A stretch of DNA of 64,000 bases from Labrenzia sp. DG1229 (GCF_000521215.1 NZ_KI928950.1:1-64000), one strand, 5' to 3'. Positions 28,712 through 37,288 are shown, numbered from the stretch's first letter. Numbers and translations: made by a program. Notes: generated by a model from the sequence alone, not told the origin.

Positions 28712-29047
28712 ATGACTGTGCAACAAATGGCCCAACTGGACGCAACTTTTTCAGCCCTCAGCGATGGCACCCGGCGCGCCATCGTCGCCCGCCTAGCGGA
28801 TGGCGAGGCGACTTTGTCGGACCTTGCAACGCCGTTCGACATGTCGCTGACGGCAGTATCCAAACATCTTCGGGTTCTGTCCGATGCCGGCCTTGTTGAC
28901 ATTGAAAAACGGGGCCGCACCCGCCACTGCCGTTTGCGCGGCGCCCCAATCAAGGAAGCTGTCGATTGGCTGAGCAAATATGAATCGTTCTGGATCGACC
29001 GGTTCGATGCCCTCGCCCGTCATCTTGCCAAAGAGGATAGCGAATAA
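28712..29047 (+). CDS. ArsR/SmtB family transcriptional regulator
   Basis: A 111-residue winged-helix regulator. 'LDATFSALSDGTRRAIVARL' is the classic ArsR opening, and the recognition helix region is 'DMSLTAVSKHLRVLSDAGLV', followed by the wing 'IEKRGRTRHCRLR'. No metal-binding 'CxC' (alpha-3) is present, matching the metal-independent ArsR proteins that are paired with SRPBCC/AHSA1 genes. The ATG at 28712 is preferred; the ATG at 28685 would fall at or before the expected transcription start. It overlaps the next gene by one base (TAATG). Confidence 0.9.
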   Translation: MTVQQMAQLDATFSALSDGTRRAIVARLADGEATLSDLATPFDMSLTAVSKHLRVLSDAGLVDIEKRGRTRHCRLRGAPIKEAVDWLSKYESFWIDRFDALARHLAKEDSE

Positions 29048-29538
29048 TGACCGTTCAACAGAGTGAAAGAGAATTTCTGAAATCGGATCCAGGGCAGGAA
29101 CCTGTCATCGTTGAAGGTCTGTTTCGCGCCAACCCGGCGCGCGTTTTCCGGGCCTTCACGGAACCGAAAGAAGTCCAGAACTGGTTCGTTCCGAAATCAG
29201 GCGTCCTGGTCTCGGTCGATATCGACCTGAAGGTTGGCGGGAAATGGTGTTTCGTCATTGAAAAGACCCAGGAAAAGCAGATCCATTTCGAAGGCGAATA
29301 TCTCGCAATCGATGCGCCGAACAGGCTGGAATTCAGCTGGCGCCATGTCCAGGAATTTGCCGACGGTACCCGCGAGGCGACCGACACTTCTCAGGTTGCC
29401 ATCACCTTTACCGAAGCCGGCAAGGCGACGGAAGTGAAGCTCCGGCATGAAGCCATCAAATCTGAAGATGCTCGCCGTGGTGTCGGTGGTGGCTGGAACG
29501 GTTGCTTCAGCCGCCTCGATGAAATTGTTTCCACATAA
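29047..29538 (+). CDS. SRPBCC/AHSA1 family protein
   Basis: A 163-residue START-like (Bet v1-type) protein. Family cues are 'GLFRANPARVFRAFTEPKEV' near residue 24, 'WFVPKSGVLVSVDIDLKVGG' and the C-terminal 'GVGGGWNGCFSRLDEIV'. Proteins of this type are commonly encoded directly after an ArsR repressor and are thought to bind hydrophobic ligands or act as chaperone activators. Its start overlaps the arsR stop by one base. Confidence 0.9.
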   Translation: MTVQQSEREFLKSDPGQEPVIVEGLFRANPARVFRAFTEPKEVQNWFVPKSGVLVSVDIDLKVGGKWCFVIEKTQEKQIHFEGEYLAIDAPNRLEFSWRHVQEFADGTREATDTSQVAITFTEAGKATEVKLRHEAIKSEDARRGVGGGWNGCFSRLDEIVST

Positions 29539-29560
29539 AATGCCCGCTCAGGAGGAAGAC

Positions 29561-30274
29561 ATGACAGCTCCGCATTTTGTAAGCCGGGAAGACTGGCTTG
29601 AAGCCCGCAAGGATCTGCTCGCCCGGGAGAAGGCCTTTACCAAGGAGCGTGACGCATTATCCGCCGCGCGCAGGCAATTGCCGCTGGTTAATGTCGAAAA
29701 AAACTATGTTTTCGACACGGTAAGCGGACGAAAATCACTGGCCGAACTCTTCGGCCCGAACCGGCAGCTTGCCGTCTATCACTTCATGTTCGGCGAAACC
29801 TGGCAGGAGGGTTGCCCCAGCTGCTCATTCTGGGCGGACAATTACGAGCGCCTCGACAAGCATCTGGCTGCGCGCGACACCACATTGATTTCCATATCCA
29901 ACGCACCGCTTGAAACGCTACAGGCCTACAAGGAACGCATGGGCTGGACCTTCGAATGGGTATCAACCGCCGGTAACGGCTTCGGCGTCGATTTCGGGGT
30001 CACTTTTCCGGACAAGAAGGACGAGACCGGCAAAGGATACAATTATAGCGGCAAGGACACCGTTCACTCCGAGGAACTGCCGGGTGTCAGCACGTTTTTA
30101 AAGCTGGATGATGGCCGCATCGGCCACAGCTATTCCACTTACGGCCGTGGGCTCGACATTCTGAACATGGCCTACAATCTGCTCGATTTGACCCCGATGG
30201 GCCGTCACGAGGACGATCTGCCATATGCTCAGGCCTGGGTGCGCCGGCGGGACATGTATGGAATGGATGACTAG
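29561..30274 (+). CDS. DUF899 family thioredoxin-like protein
   Basis: A 237-residue DUF899 protein, predicted thioredoxin fold. It has 'VSREDWLEARKDLLAREKAF' at the N-terminus, a 'GCPSCSFWADNY' CxxC motif near residue 90, then 'GWTFEWVSTAGNGFGVDFGV'. The CxxC could be redox active, but the function of the family is not established. The start at 29561 has AGGAGG six bases upstream; a longer frame back to 29447 would overlap the SRPBCC gene and is not needed. Third gene of the arsR operon. Confidence 0.88.
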   Translation: MTAPHFVSREDWLEARKDLLAREKAFTKERDALSAARRQLPLVNVEKNYVFDTVSGRKSLAELFGPNRQLAVYHFMFGETWQEGCPSCSFWADNYERLDKHLAARDTTLISISNAPLETLQAYKERMGWTFEWVSTAGNGFGVDFGVTFPDKKDETGKGYNYSGKDTVHSEELPGVSTFLKLDDGRIGHSYSTYGRGLDILNMAYNLLDLTPMGRHEDDLPYAQAWVRRRDMYGMDD

Positions 30275-30447
30275 GTCTCCAAACCCGGCGGCTTGCGCTC
30301 CGGTTCGCGCCTGAACCCGAGTGCGAGCCAGCGCAGTCAAAGAAAACCGGTTACCCAATTTCGCTCCCAGGAAAACCAGTCCAAACAATCACTTGGCGAA
30401 GTTTCGCATCTCTGGCGTCCAACATCATGGAAACAACAGGAGGTTCC

Positions 30448-30873
30448 ATGATGAATTTTGCGAAACTGGGCGCGATCGGATTTGGCCTATGGGGCCTCTT
30501 ACACATCGCCGGAGCGGGTCTTATTCTGTCAGCAACATTGGGATCCGGGTCCGCCGATGGATATGCAATCTACGGCTATGATGGCGGTCCTCTGCCCGGA
30601 GCAACCGGCGCGATCCTGGCATACTTTGCCTATCTGCTGGCCCTTTCCGGCGCGGCAGCCCTAGGTGTTGCCATCAAGCTGAACTGGTCAAACTCCCAGG
30701 CAGGCCTTGCGATCAATAGCGGTCTTGTCCTGACGATCGAGTTCGGATTGATTGTCTTCCTGATCGTTCCGGGTTACCTGTCCCTTCTTGAGGCCCTGCC
30801 CGGCTTTGTTTTTTTCGCCATCGGCGCCATATTTGGCGGGATTGCCTGCACGCGGGATCCGAGCCATGCCTGA
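30448..30873 (+). CDS. hypothetical four-helix membrane protein
   Basis: A 141-residue protein with four transmembrane segments (about 5-28, 48-73, 85-108 and 113-134) and short loops. The first loop is Gly-rich ('GSGSADGYAIYGYDGG'). I do not recognise a named family. AGGAGG lies just upstream of the ATG at 30448. Its 3' end overlaps the sigma-factor start by 8 bp, so the two are translationally coupled. A role as membrane partner or anti-sigma for that factor is possible but only inferred. Confidence 0.7.
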   Translation: MMNFAKLGAIGFGLWGLLHIAGAGLILSATLGSGSADGYAIYGYDGGPLPGATGAILAYFAYLLALSGAAALGVAIKLNWSNSQAGLAINSGLVLTIEFGLIVFLIVPGYLSLLEALPGFVFFAIGAIFGGIACTRDPSHA

Positions 30874-31693
30874 CAGCCTGATTGATCAAGCCAAGCAAGG
30901 CGACAGTGGCGCCTTTTCCAGTCTCGTCGAAGCAGAGCTGCCGAAATTGCGCCGGATTACCCGGCGCATGGTCGGGCATCCGGAAGATTCTGAAGATATT
31001 CTGCAAGAGGCCCTTGCGAAGGCCTGGTCAAGCATGTCCAGTTTCGAGGGACGCTCCAGCTTCGCCACCTGGGTGACATCGATTGTCACCAGAACGGCGA
31101 TTGATCATCTGCGCCGCCAGAAACGATGGCGCGCGGAGGCACAGGTTGCCTATGCCAATTCATGCGCTCAGTCGGATGAACTCTCGGGCGAAGTGGTCGG
31201 CGCCATCGCCGATCCCGAATTTGCCTATGAAGTCAGGGAACATATCTCCTATTGCTTCACCTGCGTTGGCAGATCCTTGCCAGTCGACGAACAGGCCGCC
31301 CTGGTTCTGCGCGATGTCATGGATCTCTCGGCGCGCGAAGCGTCCACAGTTCTGGGTATCTCGGATGCGGTCTTGCGCCACCGTCTTTCTGCCGCCAGAC
31401 GTGCGATGGAGGACAAGTATGACGGGCTGTGTGCGCTGGTCAGCAAGCAAGGTATCTGTCATCAGTGCGCCGGCCTGAAGATGGCTTCGGGTGGGTCAGC
31501 AGACACAGGTGACTTTCCCGACGTTTCCGATCTTGCGGCTCGCATGGCGATCGCCCGCAAGGCCGAACCCGGGTCAATGGCGGGTCTTCATGCCGTTTTC
31601 TGGCGACGCACCAAGGACATAGAGGAAACCGGAAAGGGATCGGCCGAGCCACTTTCCGGCTGTGGAGAGATAGAAGATGCCCCAGAAACCTAA
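30866..31693 (+). CDS. ECF-like RNA polymerase sigma factor with cysteine motifs
   Basis: A 275-residue sigma-70 family protein. Region 2 spans about residues 15-85 ('EDSEDILQEALAKAWSSMSS', 'FATWVTSIVTRTAIDHLRRQ'). Region 4 spans about 138-185 ('LPVDEQAALVLRDVMDLSAR', 'ISDAVLRHRLSAARRAM'). Two CxxC pairs are visible, C130-F-T-C133 between the regions and C198-H-Q-C201 after region 4, plus C100 and C189. This suggests metal binding or thiol sensing. The C-terminal 70 residues are not part of a minimal ECF. The start at 30866 is taken because it begins region 2 directly and overlaps the upstream membrane gene. Confidence 0.87.
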   Translation: MPDSLIDQAKQGDSGAFSSLVEAELPKLRRITRRMVGHPEDSEDILQEALAKAWSSMSSFEGRSSFATWVTSIVTRTAIDHLRRQKRWRAEAQVAYANSCAQSDELSGEVVGAIADPEFAYEVREHISYCFTCVGRSLPVDEQAALVLRDVMDLSAREASTVLGISDAVLRHRLSAARRAMEDKYDGLCALVSKQGICHQCAGLKMASGGSADTGDFPDVSDLAARMAIARKAEPGSMAGLHAVFWRRTKDIEETGKGSAEPLSGCGEIEDAPET

Positions 31694-31928
31694 ACGCCTG
31701 CCCCTTCCCAAACGCTTCAGCGCCGCCCTCACCGAAGAGGCCTACGCTAAACTTCGCGACCTCAATGCGAAATGGCATTTCGGAAACAACTATCTTCTGA
31801 CGATCCTGCTGGAAAACTTCGACGAGGTCGTCAACGAGAAGAAATTCCAGCAGGTCATGGAAACGTTCATTGCAGACTACGGTCAGCCGGACGCTGGCGG
31901 GATGAAGCCTAACAAGACACAGGAATGA
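31677..31928 (+). CDS. small hypothetical protein coupled to the sigma factor
   Basis: An 83-residue basic-then-acidic protein. 'KRFSAALTEEAYAKLRDLNA' followed by 'FGNNYLLTILLENFDEVV' resembles a ribbon-helix-helix layout (a short beta strand then two helices), so DNA binding is possible. It starts 17 bp before the sigma-factor stop and has GGAGAG upstream. No zinc-binding anti-sigma motif (HxxxCxxC) is present. Function unknown. Confidence 0.65.
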   Translation: MPQKPKRLPLPKRFSAALTEEAYAKLRDLNAKWHFGNNYLLTILLENFDEVVNEKKFQQVMETFIADYGQPDAGGMKPNKTQE

Positions 31929-31985
31929 CCCTATTTGCCGACGGATTGCACGACCTTTCGGTCTCACCAGGCAGTTTCTGCTGAT

Positions 31986-32891
31986 TCAGCTGATTTTCGT
32001 CTTCCGGCACCATCCGGCAAAGCCGAGAAAACCCAATCCGACCGCAAGTAGCGGCAAAGCCGCTGGAACAGGAACGATAGCAGCTTCCGCAACCATTCGT
32101 CCGGCAAATTCGGCCGAAACTTCTCCCATGCTCAGAAACTCGGCATAATCTAGCGATATTCCAAAAGTATCGGCAAGTGTCAGACCAGAAGCGCTGAAGA
32201 ACCCTGGGCCCGAAGAAAACATTCCTGACAGTGCCGAAAGATCTCCGGAAAACGTGGCTTCAGGGTCGCTTTCGTTAAAACCCACGCCACCGAGGAAAGA
32301 GGTTTTGCCGTCCCAACTGTGCTCAACGTCCCACGAGCCGGCGCCTAGCCCGGCCGGGCTCGAGACTGAAACGTCCGTACCTTCAATCGCATATGCTACG
32401 TTGACGTGCGCTGAAACAACCTTGGACGCGTCCGGCAAGACCGGCAACGCTGCAGTGGGCGCCTCCCAGACGACCCTCCCTTTCCAGGTCAGGACCGAGC
32501 GCGCCGCTGCAATTTTTCCCGACGTTGCAACAGTGTTCACCTTGCCGCGAAGCTTGTTTCTAGCCTTGGCCTCGGCGGCACCATCAGCGTCGGCTACAGA
32601 TGCGGTGAGTAGCCCGGTGTCGCCGAAAAAGCTGGAATTTGCTCCTTTTTTGTCGCTGTCGGTCTTGACGACGGCGGCGACCGCGGCTCCGCGCGCTCCA
32701 ACACCAACATCAATCAGGCGCTTGATCAGCAGATTGACGACTTGCTGCGCTCCACCATCAAGTCCCAGCACCAGTTGTGCCGGGCCAACGGTAGTCGCGC
32801 TGGCTCCGCCACTGAAACCGAGTCCCGTGACACAGAATGTCAAGACACACATAAAATGGACAAAAGAGTGCGTTTGTTTCCGATAAAACAT
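31986..32891 (-). CDS. exported protein with VPxPA-type C-terminal sorting signal
   Basis: A protein of about 301 residues with an N-terminal signal peptide ('FVHFMCVLTFCVTGLGFSGG', then 'ASA'). At the extreme C-terminus it has the tripartite sorting signal: 'VPVPAALPLLAVGLGF', then more hydrophobic residues and a basic tail 'CRKTK'. This matches the alphaproteobacterial VPLPA-CTERM/PEP-CTERM type of membrane-sorting tag. The central region is Ala/Gly/Ser-rich and not recognised. The start is uncertain: ATG 32891 (GGAA upstream) is used, but ATGs at 32915 and 33023 are in frame. No exosortase-like gene lies in this window, so processing would rely on one elsewhere. Confidence 0.72.
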   Translation of the reverse strand: MFYRKQTHSFVHFMCVLTFCVTGLGFSGGASATTVGPAQLVLGLDGGAQQVVNLLIKRLIDVGVGARGAAVAAVVKTDSDKKGANSSFFGDTGLLTASVADADGAAEAKARNKLRGKVNTVATSGKIAAARSVLTWKGRVVWEAPTAALPVLPDASKVVSAHVNVAYAIEGTDVSVSSPAGLGAGSWDVEHSWDGKTSFLGGVGFNESDPEATFSGDLSALSGMFSSGPGFFSASGLTLADTFGISLDYAEFLSMGEVSAEFAGRMVAEAAIVPVPAALPLLAVGLGFLGFAGWCRKTKIS

Positions 32892-33023
32892 GTTGCGTTC
32901 CAAGCGGTCCGTCATACAAATGTTCTCAGGATTGAATCGCAGGGAATCCGATATTCCGAACCGTCTAATCAGCCTTCCCCGGTATTCCAGCTTTGCCATT
33001 AGATTAGCCGTCGCAATTCCCAA

Positions 33024-33406
33024 GGTAGTTTATCTCCAACCGGAAAACCACTTTTGATTGGTTGAATGCTGGTGCGAAGCACACGGCATTGAATTCGGAA
33101 CCGGAGACGGGTTCACATCAACTTCGACTGAAATTCAATGAATAAGTCAGCACGAATCTGCGCTTTTTACCCGCAATCCGGAAGGTTGATCATTCGGTGG
33201 AATGTCTCTTGATGGCGCAAGGGCACGCCTCTCGACCTCATGATTGAACTGCATCCCGGGTGATGGGGACGCCAGGCCGGACCATCACCTGATTTGAATT
33301 CAAGTTCACGTCTTGTAATGCCGCCGGTTTGCTTTAGCGCTCGTTAAGGCTCCACGGACTACGTCAGAGCATCCAATGGATGGATGGGTTTCAAAAGGAG
33401 ACGAAA
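33024..33406. other. intergenic region, no gene seen
   Basis: About 380 bp between the sorted exported protein and a small open reading frame. Reading both strands showed no conserved protein, strong hairpin or clear operator. Confidence 0.4.
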
Positions 33407-33592
33407 ATGGACGTAGGATCTGCAAGCGCGGCAACAGCCAGCGCACAGCCGCTCAAGTCAGACGCATATGCGTCAAAACCGACTGCGCCTGGACAGTCAG
33501 GGGCCTCAAGCCCCGAGATAGTTGCCAGCGCACCCAGTGGTCCGGGCGCTCCTCCTCCCGGCCTGGGAAAGGCCATAGACATTCAGGCCTGA
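33407..33592 (+). CDS. small hypothetical protein (Ala/Ser/Pro-rich)
   Basis: A 61-residue open frame whose ATG at 33407 is preceded by a near-perfect AAAAGGAG. The product is low-complexity: 'MDVGSASAATASAQPLKSDA', then 'GPGAPPPGLGKAIDIQA' at the end. It has no signal peptide or membrane helix. The strong ribosome site and the isolated position support it being real; composition alone would not. I do not recognise it. Confidence 0.5.
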   Translation: MDVGSASAATASAQPLKSDAYASKPTAPGQSGASSPEIVASAPSGPGAPPPGLGKAIDIQA

Positions 33593-33758
33593 ATAACCGG
33601 CATGGCACAACGCCGCGCGGCTCAATCAATTTTTCCAAAAGCCGCGCGTCTGTTTGGAAAACCCGGGCAGAATGACAGTTTTAGAAGTGGTCCTGAAGTT
33701 ACCCTAAACTGGTTGAGAAAATTGAAGAGTTCCAAACTGCCACGGCAAAACCTGAAAC

Positions 33759-34172
33759 TCACTCACCAATCCAGACCAGTTCCAGTCTTATCCCACCCGG
33801 TTCTGAGAACATCATGTGCTTTCGTGGTCCAGCTCCCATGAATTCCGGCATAAATTCAACTTTCACACCGGGCCAGGCAGCGACATCTTCAGCAAGGTGT
33901 AAGAGTTTCTCCTCGCTTTCAACTTCCAGCGCCATGTGGTGCAGCCCGATATTGTGGCGTCGATCGAAACTCTTTGGTGAAACTGAGTTATCCACTTGCC
34001 AGAGTGTAAGTCGAAGAGTTCCGTCCGTGATCGAATTTCTCGGATAGGCGTCATCACGAGCTGTTTCAGTCCAACCCAGAACTTTCTCGAAAAATGAAGT
34101 CGTTTGGTCAAGATCGGCAACGGCAAGACCAAGGTGATTGAGCCCGACTGTTTTTGACACGGAATTCTCCAA
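33759..34172 (-). CDS. VOC superfamily (glyoxalase/dioxygenase fold) protein
   Basis: A 137-residue VOC-fold protein. 'VGLNHLGLAVADLDQTTSFF' supplies the first metal-site His, 'IGLHHMALEVESEE' the second and 'GGIRLELVWIG' the C-terminal Glu. It could be a lyase, isomerase, dioxygenase or resistance protein; the sequence does not decide. It stands alone. Confidence 0.88.
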   Translation of the reverse strand: MENSVSKTVGLNHLGLAVADLDQTTSFFEKVLGWTETARDDAYPRNSITDGTLRLTLWQVDNSVSPKSFDRRHNIGLHHMALEVESEEKLLHLAEDVAAWPGVKVEFMPEFMGAGPRKHMMFSEPGGIRLELVWIGE

Positions 34173-34656
34173 TGCTGTGATTACCTTGTCCTTATCGCCG
34201 CCGTCAGCGATATCCCTTGGCGCGGTACTTTTTCTGAAGGCGAAACAAGGCAGCTCTCACTTTCGCTTCGTTCCAGGTCCCCTCATCTGGACACCCGCGA
34301 TCCCGCGTCACCGTTTGATTGACATCCTGCCAAGTTTGACGAGTGCGCCAAGCTACATCAAAAGACTGCTCTGATTGCAACCGCCAATGATTTCCGGACC
34401 ATTGACCGCACTGAAAACACCAATTTCAATGCGCAGACTGCAGGAAAGCCAGAGGTATCTGTTTCCGCTTCGCAAAATTGAAAAATGCAGCGGAGGCTTG
34501 ACCGACGCGCCCGTACCAGCACCCTCCAGCGCGCGTTCGTCAAAGAGCGCCCGCGGAGCTTTGCAGTCCGAAGGCGCAACAAGGCTTCAAGGTCGAAGAT
34601 CTGCCGGGATCCCGGTTTGAGGTCTCAGCCCGATCTTCGGCGGGGTGCCTTCCATT
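34173..34656. other. intergenic region, no gene seen
   Basis: About 480 bp between two minus-strand genes. Only short frames without family features occur on either strand, and no inverted repeats with T-runs were seen. Confidence 0.45.
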
Positions 34657-36636
34657 TCATACAAACCCGATCGACAATCTGGTCTCAGGCTTCAACCTGG
34701 CTTCCTTCATCAGCGCACGGGTAATGTCGTGCACAGACGGGCTCTTGTTGAACCGCATCTGCTTCTTGACGACGGAAAAGTCTCCGGGCGTCAAATTGCG
34801 CACGCAAGAAATTTCCGCAGGCGCCTCGGCTCCGAAGAACTTGCGAAACGCGTGTGACAGGCCTGTCTTGTCGAGCGGCTTCAGTTCGAGTTTGAAATCA
34901 AACCGGCGCAGGGTTGCCGCGTCCAACTTTGATGCAAAGTTGGTTGCCGCCAGCACTGGCTGGTCATGATTATCAAGCCACGACAACAGTTCGTTGACCT
35001 GCCCTGCCTCCCAATTCGCGCTCGCTGTGCCTCGGTCGAACATCAGGCTGTCGGCCTCGTCGAAAAACAGGACACCCTGCTCCTGCCGCGCATCGGCAAA
35101 GGCTTCGGCGATATTGCGCTCCGTGCCACCGACCCATTTGGACAGAAGGTCGGAGGCCCGCTTGGTCAGCAACGGCTTGTCCAGGCGAGTTGCAAAGTGA
35201 TGCGCAAAAGCCGTTTTACCCGTGCCTGGAGGACCGCTGAGCAACAGCGAAACATCACTGTGGCCACATTCCGCGATGCTCTCCATTACAGCACCCAGCG
35301 AAGGCTCGGTGTTGTAGAGGCCCAGATCAATCTCCTGCGGTACCAGGTTCGGCATTTCCCCGCCGCGAAGCGTCCTGACAAGCACTTCCGCAGGTCTTTC
35401 GACCCGACCGCTTGCCCCCGCCAGCCTCGAGGCCCTTGCTGCAGTGCGCAGAATGGTCGTCGATTCCGCAGCGCTTTCGACCAGATCCGCAACTTCCCTG
35501 GAAAATTCCAGTTTCTCGTCGGCACAGATGCGAGCGGCAACGCGCTGCCTTGCCTTGCGCACCGGATAGTCCATCTTCAGGACAAAACTCATCCGGCGGA
35601 TGATCGCATCATCCATGTTGCCGACGGCGTTTGTTGTCCAGATGACGGGAACAGGGTTGTCTTCCAGCATGCGGTTGACGAACACCTTGCTGCCGTCACG
35701 GCGCGTCATCCAGTCGCCAGAACTGCGTTGCGCATCGCCGATGAAATCCTCCATTTCGTCAAACAGGATCGCGGCTTCCTTGCCGTCCTTCAGAACACGC
35801 TGTGCAAGCAGAAGCGCACTGACGCGGTCGTAACGTGTCGGCTCTTCCCCGTCGTCATCGACCTCGCCGACGGCATGAAGACGCATGCCCGCCTCCCGGC
35901 AAAGCACACGTGACAGTTCCGTCTTGCCCGTACCCGGCGGACCGTAGATCAGGATGTTGATGCCTTTTGCCTGCTCTCTGGCAGCTCCCGCGATCAGGCT
36001 CGCAAGGAAATGTGCATCCTCGACTTCGGCGAAATCCTCCATGGACAGGCCTGTCTTGTGACGCGGACCAATCAGCGCATCGACGAATTCCTCGCCCTGG
36101 TTCGGAGCACGATCCAGCAACTTTTCCAGCGCCCACTTGATGTCGACCGACACAACGCCAGAGCGATATGCCTGAAAACCAATCAGGCCCAGCCGGAACA
36201 CGGGGCTGCGCCTGACAAAGCGCAAGGCCTCATGAGCCGATACGCCGCAAAGCTCGGCGAGCAATACCGGCAGATCGACCCCTTTTCCGGTCGCAACTTC
36301 CGTCAGGCTCTGCAACTTAGGCAGACGGTCGCAGCCGATGAGCAAAGCCAGCAGGGTGCTGTTTTCGACATCCAACCCGAGCAGTTCGGCAAGCGTATCC
36401 GAGATTTCCGTAACATATGGCACGGGAGCTTCGGGCAGCCGCCAGTCCTGAAGAGCCTGTTGCAAGGCGTCCCAGTTTTTTGCGTCTCTTTTTCGAAGGC
36501 CCAGATCAAGCCAGGCCAGATTGTCCAACACCCAGTCTCCCAGCGCCTTGGCCAAGGGGGCATCTTCGGAAAGCCCGCGGCTCAAGTGGAGCAGCACGGC
36601 TTTCACCATCTGATATTCGTTCACGGTTTTTCCCAA
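34657..36636 (-). CDS. tandem AAA family ATPase
   Basis: A 659-residue protein with two complete AAA modules after a helical N-terminal region (about 1-200) that I do not recognise. Module one has Walker A 'GPPGTGKT' (232-239), Walker B 'AILFDE' (289-294) and 'RRMSFVLKMDYP'. Module two has Walker A 'GPPGTGKT' (468-475), 'LSKWVGGTERNIAEAF' (pore/second region of homology), Walker B 'VLFFDE' (522-527) and 'LRRFDFKLELKPL'. The second module is closest to the FtsH/CDC48/katanin type. It lacks a protease domain and membrane helix, so it is probably an unfoldase or remodeller. No neighbours in an operon reveal its client. Confidence 0.88.
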   Translation of the reverse strand: MGKTVNEYQMVKAVLLHLSRGLSEDAPLAKALGDWVLDNLAWLDLGLRKRDAKNWDALQQALQDWRLPEAPVPYVTEISDTLAELLGLDVENSTLLALLIGCDRLPKLQSLTEVATGKGVDLPVLLAELCGVSAHEALRFVRRSPVFRLGLIGFQAYRSGVVSVDIKWALEKLLDRAPNQGEEFVDALIGPRHKTGLSMEDFAEVEDAHFLASLIAGAAREQAKGINILIYGPPGTGKTELSRVLCREAGMRLHAVGEVDDDGEEPTRYDRVSALLLAQRVLKDGKEAAILFDEMEDFIGDAQRSSGDWMTRRDGSKVFVNRMLEDNPVPVIWTTNAVGNMDDAIIRRMSFVLKMDYPVRKARQRVAARICADEKLEFSREVADLVESAAESTTILRTAARASRLAGASGRVERPAEVLVRTLRGGEMPNLVPQEIDLGLYNTEPSLGAVMESIAECGHSDVSLLLSGPPGTGKTAFAHHFATRLDKPLLTKRASDLLSKWVGGTERNIAEAFADARQEQGVLFFDEADSLMFDRGTASANWEAGQVNELLSWLDNHDQPVLAATNFASKLDAATLRRFDFKLELKPLDKTGLSHAFRKFFGAEAPAEISCVRNLTPGDFSVVKKQMRFNKSPSVHDITRALMKEARLKPETRLSIGFV

Positions 36637-37139
36637 ATCCCAAATCGGGTCTGTTCGGCGCGAATACGCGCACTTTCAGCACCCGAATACTTTCACTTGT
36701 CTGGGGTTTGTGCGGTCAGCTCAGTTCCGGCCTCGACCGCAGCACATGGGGCGTGCTTACAGTGGAGACTGGAGAGCGCCGCAGCGCAGACCCGGTAAGG
36801 TGTCTCTTTCCAGCAATGCATTTCTCCTTGATACGCCACATCCACGGCGCGAAGTCCGTGGTTCTTAACGGCAAGCACATATCGATTCAACCGGCAATTT
36901 CAAATCCCGCGCTAAACTGAAACCAAGTTGCGCAAACGCAACAAGTACTCAGTCTGAAAACCGATGCCTGGTCGGTCCAAAACGACCTTCTCACGCCTTC
37001 CATGAAAGCCTCACGTAAACTGACTGTTGCAACAAAAGCCATCCTGCCGTAAGAACAAACTCCGTTAACCACCTGCTCATGCTTTTCCCTCAAGCTTGGT
37101 GGCTGAAACTGAAGACGACCGAAGGCCCAGTTGAGACCC
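36637..37139. other. intergenic region upstream of the leuA leader, no gene seen
   Basis: About 500 bp between the divergent AAA ATPase gene and the leucine leader peptide. It should carry the leuA promoter. No protein-coding frame with family features was found. Confidence 0.4.
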
Positions 37140-37241
37140 ATGATCGCGGCTCGCGACATTTCCGGATCTGACTTCCACGCGCTGAAGCAGCGCGGCGGCC
37201 TCCTTCTACTTGGCGATCTCCTCCTTCTTAGATGCCCCTGA
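37140..37241 (+). CDS. leuL: leuA leader peptide (leucine attenuator)
   Basis: A 33-codon frame beginning ATG-ATC-GCG and ending TGA. Its C-terminal part reads 'QRGGLLLLGDLLLLRCP': two runs of four consecutive Leu codons (CTC CTT CTA CTT and CTC CTC CTT CTT, including a rare CTA). It lies about 145 bp before leuA on the same strand. This is the classic architecture of a ribosome-mediated leucine attenuator, known for leuA in Alphaproteobacteria. The Shine-Dalgarno is weak (GAG six bases upstream), so the exact start codon is not certain. Confidence 0.82.
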   Translation: MIAARDISGSDFHALKQRGGLLLLGDLLLLRCP

Positions 37242-37288
37242 GCGTCGGCTGATCCGCGTTTTGATTTGGCGGAACGGGCACTTAGGGG
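37233..37288 (+). promoter_or_regulatory. candidate attenuator hairpins upstream of leuA
   Basis: CCCCTGAG (37235-37242) can pair with CTTAGGGG (37281-37288) with one G-U, enclosing TCCGC (37253-37257) with GCGGA (37269-37273). A competing pairing, TGCCC (37233-37237) with GGGCA (37276-37280), is mutually exclusive with the outer stem. The leader stop codon lies inside the first strand. The only T-rich stretch is TTTTGATTT at 37259-37267, so which fold is the terminator is unclear. Confidence 0.45.

Noticed and set aside
29447-30274. A longer DUF899 protein starting at 29447 with an apparent signal-like segment
   Set aside because: The extension is an overlap with the SRPBCC gene; AGGAGG before ATG 29561 gives the normal family start.
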